DNA of 64,000 bases from Vallitalea maricola (GTDB lineage: Bacteria; Bacillota; Clostridia; Lachnospirales; Vallitaleaceae). Position 1 is the stretch's first letter. Every line of letters starts with the position of its first letter. The DNA lies in contig NZ_BTPU01000028.1 in the NCBI RefSeq assembly GCF_036985595.1, forward strand, positions 32,110 through 96,109, written 5' to 3'. The translations under genes were made by a program, and so were the position numbers. Below, piece after piece: positions 16,036-25,560 of the stretch. Under the pieces are notes generated by a model. It was not told where the DNA came from. It searched no databases and worked only from the letters and a program-made list of their open reading frames with translations.

Positions 16036-17700
16036 ATGAGAAACTTAGTGGAAATAATATTACCAGACGGTAGAAAAAGACATGTAGAAAAGGGTATTTC
16101 ATTACTAGAACTCAGTAAAAAGTATCAAAAAGAATTTAAGGCACCTATAGTATTAGCATTGACAAATAATAAATTAAAAGAATTACGTAGTCATATAAAT
16201 GTAGATTGCAAACTAGAATTCTTAGATTTAACAAGTAGAGATGGTTACAGGACATATCTTAGAAGCGTATCATTTTTGATGATAAAATCAATTTATGATA
16301 TCTTAGGAAGAGGTCCATCTGCAAAAGTAATAATACATCATTCTCTAAGTCGTGGATTCTATTGTGAGTTAAAAGATCATGAAGTAACAGAAGAATTATT
16401 AGTTAAAGTTAAAAACAGAATGGATGAATTGGTTAAAAAAGATGTTCCTTTCTTGAAAAGAACAGTCAGTCTTAACAAGGCAATAAAAATATTTGATGAA
16501 AATTTTATGGAGGATAAAGTAAGATTATTCAACTATAGACGAGTATCAAATGTTAATTTATATAAAATAGAAGATTTCGAAGATTATTTTTATGGATATA
16601 TGGTTCCAAGTACAGGATATCTTAATAATTACGATTTACTAAAATATGAAGATGGTTTTATTCTACAATTCCAAAGTAGAAATAAGCCTACGGATATTGC
16701 ACCATTCCATAACCAGCAAAAATTATTTAAGACCTTGAAAGAATCCTCTGACTGGGGAGAAATAATGGATGTAGAAACAGTAGGAGCACTCAATAATAAA
16801 ATATCAGAAGGTAAGATTAATGAACTTATTTTAATAGCAGAAGCATTACAAGAGAAAAAGATAGCAGCTATTGCTGATACAATTATGAAAGATATAGACA
16901 AAAAGAAAATAATATTCATTGCTGGACCATCATCATCAGGTAAAACAACATTTGCTCATAGATTATCAATTCAATTAAGAGCTAATGGATTAAAACCTCA
17001 TCCTATATCAGTTGATAATTATTTTGTTAATAGAGAAGATACACCTAGAGACAAAAATGGTAATTATGATTTTGAGTGTTTGGAAGCCTTAGACATAAAG
17101 CAGTTTAATACAGATATGATGAACCTGCTGAATGGTCAACCAGTTGAAATGCCAGAATTTAATTTCAAAGTTGGTAAAAGAGAGTATAATGGCAGAGTTC
17201 TGCAACTAGAGAAGAATGACTTGTTAGTAGTTGAAGGTATTCACTGTCTTAATGATAAATTATCAATGGGGATTCCAAGAGATAATATGTTCAAAATATA
17301 TATTAGTGCTCTTACTCAACTGAATGTTGATAATCATAATAGGATACCGACTACAGATGCAAGATTGCTAAGAAGGATTATTAGAGATAACACTTATAGA
17401 GGAACCAACGCTGAGAAAACCATAGCTATGTGGCCATCAGTTAGAAAAGGTGAGGAGTTATATATCTTTCCATATCAAGAAAAAGCAGATGTGATGTTTA
17501 ATTCTGCTTTAGTTTATGAGCTGGCAGTATTAAAACAGTATGCAGAGCCATTGTTGTTCAGTATATCAAAAGATAAACCAGAATATATTGAAGCAAAAAG
17601 GCTAATCAAGTTCTTAGATTATTTCTTAGGTGTTAGTAGTGAAAAAATTCCTAGAAATTCTTTGATTAGGGAATTTGTTGGTGGAAGTTGTTTTAGATAG
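16036..17700 (+). CDS. TGS-domain uridine kinase-like nucleoside kinase
   Basis: A 554-residue fusion. Residues 1-65 are a TGS-like domain (EIILPDGRKRHVEKGISLLELSKKY), followed by a threonyl-tRNA synthetase second-additional-domain-like region (about 70-230). The C-terminal half is a P-loop kinase of the uridine kinase/phosphoribulokinase type: Walker A GPSSSGKTTFAHRLS (about 299), SVDNYFVNREDTP, and VVEGIHCLND. The architecture is widespread in Clostridia; the physiological substrate is not established. AGGGGG precedes the ATG. It is separated from nif3 by 48 bases and ends in a shared bidirectional terminator. Confidence 0.88.
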   Translation: MRNLVEIILPDGRKRHVEKGISLLELSKKYQKEFKAPIVLALTNNKLKELRSHINVDCKLEFLDLTSRDGYRTYLRSVSFLMIKSIYDILGRGPSAKVIIHHSLSRGFYCELKDHEVTEELLVKVKNRMDELVKKDVPFLKRTVSLNKAIKIFDENFMEDKVRLFNYRRVSNVNLYKIEDFEDYFYGYMVPSTGYLNNYDLLKYEDGFILQFQSRNKPTDIAPFHNQQKLFKTLKESSDWGEIMDVETVGALNNKISEGKINELILIAEALQEKKIAAIADTIMKDIDKKKIIFIAGPSSSGKTTFAHRLSIQLRANGLKPHPISVDNYFVNREDTPRDKNGNYDFECLEALDIKQFNTDMMNLLNGQPVEMPEFNFKVGKREYNGRVLQLEKNDLLVVEGIHCLNDKLSMGIPRDNMFKIYISALTQLNVDNHNRIPTTDARLLRRIIRDNTYRGTNAEKTIAMWPSVRKGEELYIFPYQEKADVMFNSALVYELAVLKQYAEPLLFSISKDKPEYIEAKRLIKFLDYFLGVSSEKIPRNSLIREFVGGSCFR

Positions 17701-17704
17701 AAAT

Positions 17705-17735
17705 AAGGGTTGTCGAATATTCGACAACCCTTTGA
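17705..17735. terminator. Bidirectional terminator
   Basis: A perfect 28-base palindrome at 17705-17732 (core GTTGTCGAATATTCGACAAC) with A and T runs on its flanks, placed between the converging kinase gene and the histidine kinase gene. Confidence 0.92.
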
Positions 17736-17743
17736 ATTTATAT

Positions 17744-19201
17744 TTAATTTGGAATGGATGTTGGTATTGTAATGATTATTTCAGTTCCGATTCCAAGCTT
17801 GCTTCGTACTTTTATTTTACCTTTGTGTCCTAAAACAATGATTTTGGCAATGGATAATCCTAGACCATGACCACCTGTCTGTCTAGTCCTTGATTTATCT
17901 GAACGATAAAAACGGTTAAAAATATTACCTAAATCTTCACGGCTGATTCCGATACCTGTATCTTTAATACTAATACTTATACCTGCATCTGCTTTATAAG
18001 ATTTTATGATAATTTTTCCGGATGGTGGAGTATATTTGATTGCATTATCCACAAAAATTCTAATAGCTTGTTTTAATCTATTTTTATCACCGCTAATTAA
18101 TACGTTTGGAGTTATTGTATGTTCAATTATGTGCTTTTTGTCAATAATTCCAGTTTCTTTTATGACTTCATTCAATAGCTCATTTATATAGAAATTTTCT
18201 ATATTGTATTCTAGAGTCTGATTATCATGTCTGGCAAGAAACAGTAAATTTTCTACTAGATCTTTCATGTTTTCAGCTTCATTTTTAATAGCTTCAATTG
18301 ACTCATTAAGAACTTCTTCATCTTTTTTACCCCATCTTTGTAACATGCTGGCATAACCATCAATTATTGAAATCGGAGTTCTTAGTTCATGGGATACATC
18401 CGAAACGAATCTTTTTTGTTTAGTATAATCTGTTTTGAGGCTATCAAGCATTTTGTTCAATGTATATGCCAAATCTTTTAATTCATATTTGGCTTCGCTG
18501 ATATTTAATCTGGCATCCATGTTATATATAGTTATATCCTTAGCCATTGTTGTCATAGTATATATAGGTTTTAAGACTTTTTTACTTTTATGAGAACCAA
18601 ATAACCAAATGATAAATAGACCGAACAGTTCACCTGCACCTACCAGAAGGGCTAAAATTTTTGTTCTATTAGTAAATGAGCTGACATTGAAATAATAAAA
18701 TATCTTATGGAACTTATTGTTCAAGGAAATTATATCCTTGTATGGTAATTTCTTATTTTCTTTTATGAATTCAAAAAACTGGATTTTTGTCTCAGGATAA
18801 GGTATACCAAATAAGTTATCATCGCTTGCATAGACTATATTATCATCCAGTTCTGCAATAATAATATCTGAATCTCTATAAACAGCTATTTTTCTAATTG
18901 TATCTTTTATTTCCAAGTCAGTTGTACATTCTTTTAATAAGCTTTCATCAACATTTATTTTCTTAGGTATAAAAATTTTATGTTCCAAATATAGATATCC
19001 ACTAATCACAATTAGTAACGTAAAAATACAACTAATTAAATACAACATAATATAATTAAACGTTATTTTCCTTTTAATAGAGAACTTAACTTTTCTAATA
19101 TTATTATTAAATATATTGTTTATAAATTTCAATATAGTATAAGGTAGAATTAATATATTAATCAGCAGTTTTTTTAAGAAAACTAGAAATTTATTCATCA
19201 T
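17744..19201 (-). CDS. Sensor histidine kinase, HAMP-type
   Basis: Membrane sensor of a two-component system, 485 residues. A cationic N-terminus leads to TM1 (about 50-72), an extracellular sensor of about 110 residues, TM2 (about 183-203), HAMP, then dimerisation/phosphotransfer H-box FVSDVSHELRTPISIIDGYASM and the ATPase boxes RIFVDNAIKYTP (N), DTGIGIS (G1) and GHGLGLSIAKIIV (G2). The start overlaps the end of the response regulator by 11 bases, so the pair is translationally coupled. The general layout resembles ArlS/CssS-type kinases. The signal is unknown. Confidence 0.95.
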   Translation of the reverse strand: MMNKFLVFLKKLLINILILPYTILKFINNIFNNNIRKVKFSIKRKITFNYIMLYLISCIFTLLIVISGYLYLEHKIFIPKKINVDESLLKECTTDLEIKDTIRKIAVYRDSDIIIAELDDNIVYASDDNLFGIPYPETKIQFFEFIKENKKLPYKDIISLNNKFHKIFYYFNVSSFTNRTKILALLVGAGELFGLFIIWLFGSHKSKKVLKPIYTMTTMAKDITIYNMDARLNISEAKYELKDLAYTLNKMLDSLKTDYTKQKRFVSDVSHELRTPISIIDGYASMLQRWGKKDEEVLNESIEAIKNEAENMKDLVENLLFLARHDNQTLEYNIENFYINELLNEVIKETGIIDKKHIIEHTITPNVLISGDKNRLKQAIRIFVDNAIKYTPPSGKIIIKSYKADAGISISIKDTGIGISREDLGNIFNRFYRSDKSRTRQTGGHGLGLSIAKIIVLGHKGKIKVRSKLGIGTEIIITIPTSIPN

Positions 19202-19877
19202 CTTTTATTAAATATCCTACCCCTCTTACCGTATGAATCATGTCCATACTATATTTTTGGTCAATCTTACCCCTAAGATATCGTATATATACGTCAATAA
19301 TATTCGTATCACCATAGTATTCAAAACCCCAAACTTTTTCTAAAATATTTTCTCTGCTAAGAACTATGTTACGGTTTTCTAATAGATAGACAAGTAGTTC
19401 AAATTCTTTTTTAGTCAGAATAACTTCATCATCATTTACTTTAACTTGACGTTGTCTTTTATTAAGAGTCAGATTCTTGAATATTAATACTGAATCATCT
19501 GTCATCTTATTGATTACTTTTCTTTTAAGTGCTACACGCATTCGTGCTAAAAGTTCTTCAATAGCAAATGGTTTTGTTATATAATCATCAGCACCCATAT
19601 CAAGTCCCATTACTTTATCAGAAACATCATCTTTAGCTGTAAGCATAATTATAGGGACGTTAGAGGTTTGTCTTATTCTTCTGCAAACTTCTATTCCGCT
19701 TAATACTGGTAACATCAGATCAAGTATAATTAGATCAATGTCGGATTTTAAACCTTTATCAAGACCTTCTCTTCCGTTACATGCTATATCTACTTCATAA
19801 CCTTCGTATTTTAATTCAAGTTCGAGAAATCTAGCTATCTTAGATTCATCTTCAACTATTAAGATCTTATTAGCCAT
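19191..19877 (-). CDS. OmpR/PhoB-family response regulator
   Basis: 228 residues. Receiver domain with phospho-acceptor Asp in DLIILDLMLPVLSG (about residue 53), the Thr switch in IMLTAKDD and Lys in ADDYITKPF; the C-terminal winged helix ends ENILEKVWGFEYYGDTNIIDVYIRYLRGKID...IHTVRGVGY. A GAGGTGG ribosome site precedes the ATG. It is in an operon with the kinase downstream and the UBA-like protein upstream. Confidence 0.96.
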   Translation of the reverse strand: MANKILIVEDESKIARFLELELKYEGYEVDIACNGREGLDKGLKSDIDLIILDLMLPVLSGIEVCRRIRQTSNVPIIMLTAKDDVSDKVMGLDMGADDYITKPFAIEELLARMRVALKRKVINKMTDDSVLIFKNLTLNKRQRQVKVNDDEVILTKKEFELLVYLLENRNIVLSRENILEKVWGFEYYGDTNIIDVYIRYLRGKIDQKYSMDMIHTVRGVGYLIKDDE

Positions 19878-19889
19878 TTATACCACCTC

Positions 19890-20381
19890 TTAATTTTCTA
19901 TATTTACTTCGTTATAATCATCATCTTCAGTTACCTCTAATGTAGAGATTATATCGTCTGTTTCTTTTGGAGTATTAGTTGGTTTTATTAAATTATCAGC
20001 TTGCGAGTATTCATTTTTCTTTTGAATGACAACTTTACAATCTGTTAAAATAATAATTAATAATACAAATAAAAAGTCAACTAAAGTTAGATAAATATAT
20101 CTCATGCGAAAAAAGAATAAAACAAATAATATCAATACAACAGGCAAATTAATCAAAGTTTCATTTTTTCTAGTAATAATTAATTTATATTTAAAAATAT
20201 CTAGGATAATATCTTTTATCTTACTGGTTGTTCTTCGACAAAATGAGTTTTTCTTCTTATTCAAATATTTCAAAGCCTTGTTCAAATCACCCTTAGATTT
20301 TATAAGAGCTTTTTCTGCGTCAGCATAACTTATATTCATCTTTTTTAGAATATATTCAATATCATTATCTCTAATAACCAT
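19890..20381 (-). CDS. UBA-like DUF4342-type membrane protein
   Basis: 163 residues. The N-terminal 45 (IEYILKKMNISYADAEKALIKSKGDLNKALKYLNKK) form the three-helix UBA-like fold seen in DUF4342 proteins; two hydrophobic segments follow (about 80-95 and 98-115), then an acidic tail. The first gene of the minus-strand operon, with a GGAGG ribosome site 12 bases before the response regulator. DUF4342 proteins are often next to two-component systems in Firmicutes, so it may tune the sensor; this is inference. Confidence 0.75.
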   Translation of the reverse strand: MVIRDNDIEYILKKMNISYADAEKALIKSKGDLNKALKYLNKKKNSFCRRTTSKIKDIILDIFKYKLIITRKNETLINLPVVLILFVLFFFRMRYIYLTLVDFLFVLLIIILTDCKVVIQKKNEYSQADNLIKPTNTPKETDDIISTLEVTEDDDYNEVNIEN

Positions 20382-20721
20382 GCTATACCTCCTTTTTTAT
20401 ACTTTAGGAAAGTTCTATTTTCAGCATAGGAATATCTTCGCTTTTCCTTTTATCAGGAAAAATAGATTTCCTTAAATTGACATGATATTTGATTTTAATA
20501 ATATTATAAAAAATTATTATTATTATTAGTTTAACATGTAATTAAAATTTAATTAATTTTAATTGGTATTAAATACTATACATATTATAAATCAATTAAA
20601 GAGAAAATGAAACCTGTTTAACGTTTATTTTTTCGATAAAACTCGTATAGATAGTTATTAACAACATATTACGAAAAAATTAAGCATTTATGTAATTAAA
20701 TATATTTATAAAAAATGCCAT
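20382..20721. other. AT-rich divergent intergenic region
   Basis: Separates the minus-strand two-component operon from RNase P RNA. It is dominated by A/T runs, including ATT repeats near 20515-20530. The minus-strand operon promoter must lie here; a minus-strand TATAAT-like hexamer occurs around 20505-20511, but I cannot pair it with a convincing -35. No gene seen. Confidence 0.5.
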
Positions 20722-20750
20722 TTGACAAACAAAATGGATAAGGATATAAT
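20722..20750 (+). promoter_or_regulatory. Consensus promoter of rnpB
   Basis: TTGACA (20722-20727), 17-base spacer, TATAAT (20745-20750), both perfect. Transcription would start near 20757, right at the RNA 5' end. Confidence 0.92.
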
Positions 20751-20756
20751 AACTTA

Positions 20757-21112
20757 CTGAGTGAGTAAGCCAAATGGTCGCGCATACTAATGCCGAAAGG
20801 CTGTATGTGAGGAAAGTCCGAGCTCCATAGGGTAGGATGCCAGATAACGTCTGGTGGAGGCGACTCCAAGGATAGTGCAACAGAAATAAACCGCCAATTT
20901 TTACTTGGTAAGGATGGAAAGGTAAGGTAAGAGCTTACCGCCCTTTTGGCGACAAAAGGGGCATATGTAAACCCCATCTGGAGCAAAACCGCATAGAAGA
21001 GCATATAGTGGTGACCCGTCACGCTCTTGGGTAGGTTGCTAGAGCTTACTGGTGACAGTAAGTCGAGATAGATGACCATTCATGACAGAACTCGGCTCAT
21101 CGGCTTGCTCAT
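20757..21112 (+). ncRNA. rnpB: RNase P RNA
   Basis: Catalytic RNA that removes 5' leaders from pre-tRNAs. Conserved segments in order: GAGGAAAGTCCGAGCTCC (20809-20826), AGTGCAACAGAAATAAACCG (20874-20893), GGTAAGGATGGAAAGGTAAG (about 20909-20928), GAGCAAAACCGCA, and the 3' element ACAGAACTCGGCT (21085-21097). P1 is closed by GAGTAAGCC (20763-20771) and GGCTTGCTC (21102-21110). A perfect promoter precedes it and a terminator follows. Short open frames on the opposite strand here are chance. Confidence 0.96.
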
Positions 21113-21121
21113 ACAATTATT

Positions 21122-21153
21122 AAGGCTTATTGATCTAATCAAGTAAGTCTTTT
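21122..21153 (+). terminator. Terminator of rnpB
   Basis: Stem AGGCTTATTGAT / ATCAAGTAAGTCT with loop CTA, followed by TTTT. Confidence 0.82.
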
Positions 21154-21252
21154 ATAATGAGCTTTAATAAGAATAATTAGTTAATCGGGAGCAATTAGTG
21201 TCATCAAGTAATATTTTATAAGGACTTTAATCCTTATTCTGGAGGGAAGTAT

Positions 21253-22746
21253 ATGAAGAAACAGTTTTTTTTAGTTAGTTTAGTTATTCTAACTGTGGGT
21301 ATTAGTGTGTCCTGTAAGAATAATAAAGTAGAAGCAATGAACTATGATGTAGAATACAAGTCGTTAGTTGAAGCATTCAGCAAGGGTGAATCATCCTACA
21401 AAGATTGTAATGATTTCTATCAAAATATTAAAGAAGATAAAATAACCGATGCTATAAGTGAATTATCAGATAGGATGAACAGTATTAATGATTCTAAGAA
21501 TAATTATGCTTTAGGTAAAGAAAAGTATCTACAAGAACAGTGGGTGGAAAGTTACAAATTCTTAAGTAATGTAATTGCAGAAGATGAGGAAAATTATAAT
21601 GAAGCAGTAGAGAAGAAAAATGAGATTATGAGTACATATATTAATGAAGCTGAAGTATTAGCACTAGGGTATTATTATGATGAAGCTATTGCTAAACTAG
21701 AAGAGATTGCACCCTATTCAAAAGATGATTCATCAGTAAATGAAAAATTAAATGAATACAACACAAAAAAAGATGAACTTGTACTGTATGAAGGTGAAGT
21801 AAGAAATATATTTTTTCACTCACTGATAGTATTTCCTGAATTAGCATTCGATGGAGATTTTATGCAAAAAGGTTATAATTATTGGATGACGACAGTTTCT
21901 GAGTACAAGAAAATGTTAGAACAGATGTATGAAAGAGACTATATATTAATAGATATTAATATGTTATATGAAACAGAATATGCTGATGATAAATCAGTTA
22001 TCAAGAAAAAAGATTTATATTTGCCAAAAGGGAAAAAACCAATTATTTTATCATTGGATGATTTGAATTATTATAAATACATGGAAAAGGATGGTTTTGC
22101 AGATAGACTTGTTTTAGATAAAGATGGTAATGTTGCAACTTTCACTAAGTTACCAGATGGAGGAGAACTTGTTGCGAGGGATAATGATTGTGTTCCGATA
22201 ACAGATGTTTTTGTTGAAGAACACCCAGACTTTTCTTATAGAGGTGCAAAAGGAGTTGTAGCTTTTACTGGATATGAAGGTATAATGGGTTACAGGACAG
22301 ATTTATTTGATTCACCAACTTTTGAAGAAGATTTTAAAACTGCTAAGGCTATTGCAGATAGATTGAAAGAAACTGGTTGGAGAATAGCATCACATAGTTA
22401 TGGACATATCAATTTTCAAGATAAAGGTATTACTAGGGTTAAAAAAGATACAAAACAATGGAATGATGAGGTTATTCCAATAATAGGAAAGACTAATCTT
22501 TTTATTTATCCATATGGAGCATCTGTTAAAAAAGATGATGAGCGCTTTAAAGAACTGCAAAAATATGGGTTTGAAGTATTTTGGGGTGTAGGGGGAAGAG
22601 GTGCTACTCTAAGATACGCAGATGATTTTATAATTATGGATAGATGTAATTTAGATGGTTATAAGATGCATTTTGGACCTAAATATTTAGAAGATTTATT
22701 TGATATAGATTATGTTTATGATAAAAGCAGACCAAAATTTGAATAA
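21253..22746 (+). CDS. Lipoprotein with NodB-like polysaccharide deacetylase domain
   Basis: 497 residues. Signal peptide with lipobox ending VSC (Cys21), so exported and lipid anchored. Residues 25-180 are helical and repeat-like (NNYALGKEKYLQEQWVESYKFL, ALGYYYDEAIAKLEEI), a TPR-like or coiled spacer. Residues about 260-497 resemble NodB deacetylases: PIILSLDDLNYY matches motif 1 (Asp-Asp), IASHSYGHINF supplies the HxxxH metal motif, and FIYPYGA is motif 3. The first motif is looser than the usual TFDD, and the region between motifs carries an insertion. Probable cell-wall or exopolysaccharide deacetylase; substrate unknown. A GGAGGG ribosome site and a strong terminator make it monocistronic. 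Confidence 0.82.
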   Translation: MKKQFFLVSLVILTVGISVSCKNNKVEAMNYDVEYKSLVEAFSKGESSYKDCNDFYQNIKEDKITDAISELSDRMNSINDSKNNYALGKEKYLQEQWVESYKFLSNVIAEDEENYNEAVEKKNEIMSTYINEAEVLALGYYYDEAIAKLEEIAPYSKDDSSVNEKLNEYNTKKDELVLYEGEVRNIFFHSLIVFPELAFDGDFMQKGYNYWMTTVSEYKKMLEQMYERDYILIDINMLYETEYADDKSVIKKKDLYLPKGKKPIILSLDDLNYYKYMEKDGFADRLVLDKDGNVATFTKLPDGGELVARDNDCVPITDVFVEEHPDFSYRGAKGVVAFTGYEGIMGYRTDLFDSPTFEEDFKTAKAIADRLKETGWRIASHSYGHINFQDKGITRVKKDTKQWNDEVIPIIGKTNLFIYPYGASVKKDDERFKELQKYGFEVFWGVGGRGATLRYADDFIIMDRCNLDGYKMHFGPKYLEDLFDIDYVYDKSRPKFE

Positions 22747-22764
22747 AAGATATATTATGAAGAT

Positions 22765-22799
22765 AAACCTTGAGTTTTTTACTAACTCAAGGTTTTTTT
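22765..22799 (+). terminator. Terminator of the NodB-like gene
   Basis: AAACCTTGAGTT (22765-22776) pairs with AACTCAAGGTTT (22784-22795), followed by a T run. Confidence 0.93.
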
Positions 22800-22873
22800 G
22801 TGGTTTGATACTTAGAGAATATTTATCATGATTTTCCAAATAATAGGTATATAAAATGATAAGGATGAAAGTT

Positions 22874-24439
22874 ATGAATAAATATATAAAAAAACTAGTC
22901 AATAGAAGTGAGAACAAAACTAAATTTAAAAGTAATAGTAATGATAACAGTAATGATACTAAAAAAAAGATATCAACCGATTTACAAAGTAATCTAAAGT
23001 ATATTAAAAAGCAATTTGGTAATAGCCATGATATTATATATCGCGAATTGAATATAGGTTGTAAAATAACTATTCCAGCTGTAGTTATATCAATTAATGG
23101 ATTGGTTAATCAACGACTATTAGACTATGATTTGCTTAAAAGAGTAATGCATATAGAGATAAAATTGAAAGAAGATTTTATGGAATATATAGAAAAAAGC
23201 GTAATAACTATGGTAGACATCAAAACTATCGATAGTATGAATGATCTTTTTGATGGTATCTTATCTGGTGAATCAGTTATGTTGATTGAAGGATATAATA
23301 CTGCGTTCAAGATGGATACTAGGGATTGGAAAGATAGAGGAGTAAATCAACCAATAATTGGATCTGTTGTTAGGGGACCAAGGGAAGGATTTACAGAGAC
23401 TTTATTAACAAATACAGCTCTTATAAGAAGAAGAATTAAGACACCAAGACTAATATTTGATAAAATTAATTGTGGTCAATATACTAAGACAGATATAGTT
23501 ATTGCCTATATAAAAGGAATTGCAAATGATAAAATAGTTAATGAAGTAAAAAACAGAATTAGTAAAATAGATATAGATGGTATATTGGATTCAGGTTATA
23601 TAGAGCAATTAATTGAGGATGAACCTTTTAGCTTGTTTCCAACCATTGGAAATACAGAAAAACCAGATCAGGCTGCGGGTAAATTATTAGAAGGCCGAAT
23701 AGTAATATTAGTGGATGGTTCTCCAATTGTTTTAACATTACCCTTCTTGTTTCTTGAAAATATACAAACAAGTGAAGATTATTATACAAGACCATGGTAT
23801 GCAACTTTTACTAGATTAATTAGAGTATTATCAATTATTATTGTAGTATTTCTTCCAGGTTTTTATATATCTGCTCAGACATATAATCAGGAAATGCTTC
23901 CCACACATCTTTTTATTACAATGGCAGCAACTAAAGAAGGAGTTCCTTTTCCAGCATTTATAGAAATATTAATCATGTCAATTTTGTTTGAAGTATTAAA
24001 GGAAGCAGGAGTAAGGATGCCCAGGCATATTGGGCAAGCTTTGAGTATAGTTGGTGCACTTGTTTTGGGTGAGGCAGCAGTGGGAGCAGGATTTGTTAGT
24101 AATCCAGCGGTTATGATTACTGCTTTAACAGGCATTGCAACATTTGTAATATACTCTCTTAATGATTCTATAACGATCCTAAGATTTGCATTTATGATAT
24201 TGGGTGCAGCAGGAGGGCTTTTTGGAATGTTAATAGGTACTATTTTTTTATTACTTCACCTTGTAAGCATAAGATCCTTTGGTGCTCCATATATGTCACC
24301 TATGGGACCCAGAAATAACAAAGATATGAAAGATACTTTAATCCGTGAACCATTATGGATGATGAATTCAAGATCAGAAGTTATTAGTAAGAATACCAAC
24401 AAGTCTTCAACTAATAAACTTATTAATAAAAGCAAATAG
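22874..24439 (+). CDS. gerA: Spore germination receptor subunit GerA family
   Basis: A subunit of a germinant receptor in the inner spore membrane. 521 residues from the ATG at 22874, chosen because AAGGA (22861-22865) lies 8 bases upstream; an ATG at 22856 is in frame but lacks a ribosome site. N-terminal hydrophilic half with RDWKDRGVNQPIIGSVVRGPREGFTE (the typical GerA signature) and RTRLIRR-like NTALIRRRIKTPRL; the C-terminal half has four or five membrane helices from about residue 310. Followed by gerB, gerC and a second gerB in one operon. The symbol denotes the family, not a specific paralogue. Confidence 0.94.
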   Translation: MNKYIKKLVNRSENKTKFKSNSNDNSNDTKKKISTDLQSNLKYIKKQFGNSHDIIYRELNIGCKITIPAVVISINGLVNQRLLDYDLLKRVMHIEIKLKEDFMEYIEKSVITMVDIKTIDSMNDLFDGILSGESVMLIEGYNTAFKMDTRDWKDRGVNQPIIGSVVRGPREGFTETLLTNTALIRRRIKTPRLIFDKINCGQYTKTDIVIAYIKGIANDKIVNEVKNRISKIDIDGILDSGYIEQLIEDEPFSLFPTIGNTEKPDQAAGKLLEGRIVILVDGSPIVLTLPFLFLENIQTSEDYYTRPWYATFTRLIRVLSIIIVVFLPGFYISAQTYNQEMLPTHLFITMAATKEGVPFPAFIEILIMSILFEVLKEAGVRMPRHIGQALSIVGALVLGEAAVGAGFVSNPAVMITALTGIATFVIYSLNDSITILRFAFMILGAAGGLFGMLIGTIFLLLHLVSIRSFGAPYMSPMGPRNNKDMKDTLIREPLWMMNSRSEVISKNTNKSSTNKLINKSK

Positions 24440-24462
24440 AATATTTTAAGGTGGAGAATATA

Positions 24463-25560
24463 ATGATTGAACAAGGGAAAATTTCATATAAGCAACTGAT
24501 TAGTATTATAGTTTTGACTATATCACCTACAGCTATTTTATATCTTCCTACAATAACTTACAAAGAAGCTAAACAAGATGGTTGGATTAGTATTTTAATA
24601 GTAACCATATATGCTTTTTTAGTAGCTTATATTATTATTAGCCTTAATAAGATGTTTGAAGGTAAAACAATCATTCAATATAGTGAAGAAATAGTTGGTA
24701 AATATTGTGGTAAGGTGATTAGCTTTTTATATTGTGTTTTATATATTCATCTTAATGCAACAGTTATTAGAGAATTTTCTGAAGTGCTTGCTGGTCCATT
24801 TATGCCAGAAACCCCGTTATTATTTTTTACAATAGGTATAATGTTACCATCAATGTATGGAGTCTATAAAGGTATAGAAGTAATAGCTAGAACGGCTCAA
24901 ATTATTTTTCCAATATTCTTAGGAGCAGTTATAATAATTATTTTATTGGGTATAAGGGATATGAATTTTAGTAGGTTACAACCAATTCTAGCAGAAGGGT
25001 ATGAACCTGTTTTGAAGGGTGCTTCTAGACAAATAAGCTGGTTTAGTCAGACAATCATATTGACAATTATTACCCCCTTTACTAACCTTCCAAAGAAAAT
25101 TGGTAAGATGACATATATAGCTATAATAATTGTAAGTATAATGATTATATTAGTTAATATTAGTATTGTGGCTACTTTTGGAGAAGAAGTGGAATTAATG
25201 AATTATCCAGTTTTATCATATGCAAGATATATAAGTGCCATAGGATTCATAGAGAGGTTAGATTCAATAATCCTGTTCTTATGGATAGGTGGAGTATTTA
25301 TTAAAATTGTTATCTTACATTATTGTTCTGTAATAGCAGTAAGCCAATTATTTGAAATTAAAGATTATCGTATTCTTTCTGTCCCTGTAGGGGTAATATT
25401 TATTATACTATCTAATATTTTATGGGGAAGTTTAACTGAATTAAAAGAAATTATTAAATTGATAAATGTTCCTTATAATACTATGGTTCAAGCTGGTATT
25501 CCTACTATTTTGATTGTTATAGAAAAGATTAAGAGGAGATTCGTTCATAATGAGAAATAA
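24463..25560 (+). CDS. gerB: Spore germination receptor subunit GerB family, copy 1
   Basis: Ten-helix membrane protein of the APC-superfamily-like GerAB family, thought to bind the germinant. 365 residues from ATG 24463, with AAGGTGGAG just upstream; an in-frame GTG at 24451 overlaps the ribosome site and is unlikely. The N-terminus (EQGKISYKQLISIIVLTISPTAILYLPT) and the segment PFTNLPKKIGK are family typical. Its end overlaps gerC by 11 bases. It is clearly paralogous to the gerB at 26730. Confidence 0.93.
   Translation: MIEQGKISYKQLISIIVLTISPTAILYLPTITYKEAKQDGWISILIVTIYAFLVAYIIISLNKMFEGKTIIQYSEEIVGKYCGKVISFLYCVLYIHLNATVIREFSEVLAGPFMPETPLLFFTIGIMLPSMYGVYKGIEVIARTAQIIFPIFLGAVIIIILLGIRDMNFSRLQPILAEGYEPVLKGASRQISWFSQTIILTIITPFTNLPKKIGKMTYIAIIIVSIMIILVNISIVATFGEEVELMNYPVLSYARYISAIGFIERLDSIILFLWIGGVFIKIVILHYCSVIAVSQLFEIKDYRILSVPVGVIFIILSNILWGSLTELKEIIKLINVPYNTMVQAGIPTILIVIEKIKRRFVHNEK

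Noticed and set aside
20680..21079. Two minus-strand open frames across 20680-21079
   Set aside because: They lie antisense to RNase P RNA, have no ribosome site and no protein-like composition; the RNA explains the conservation.
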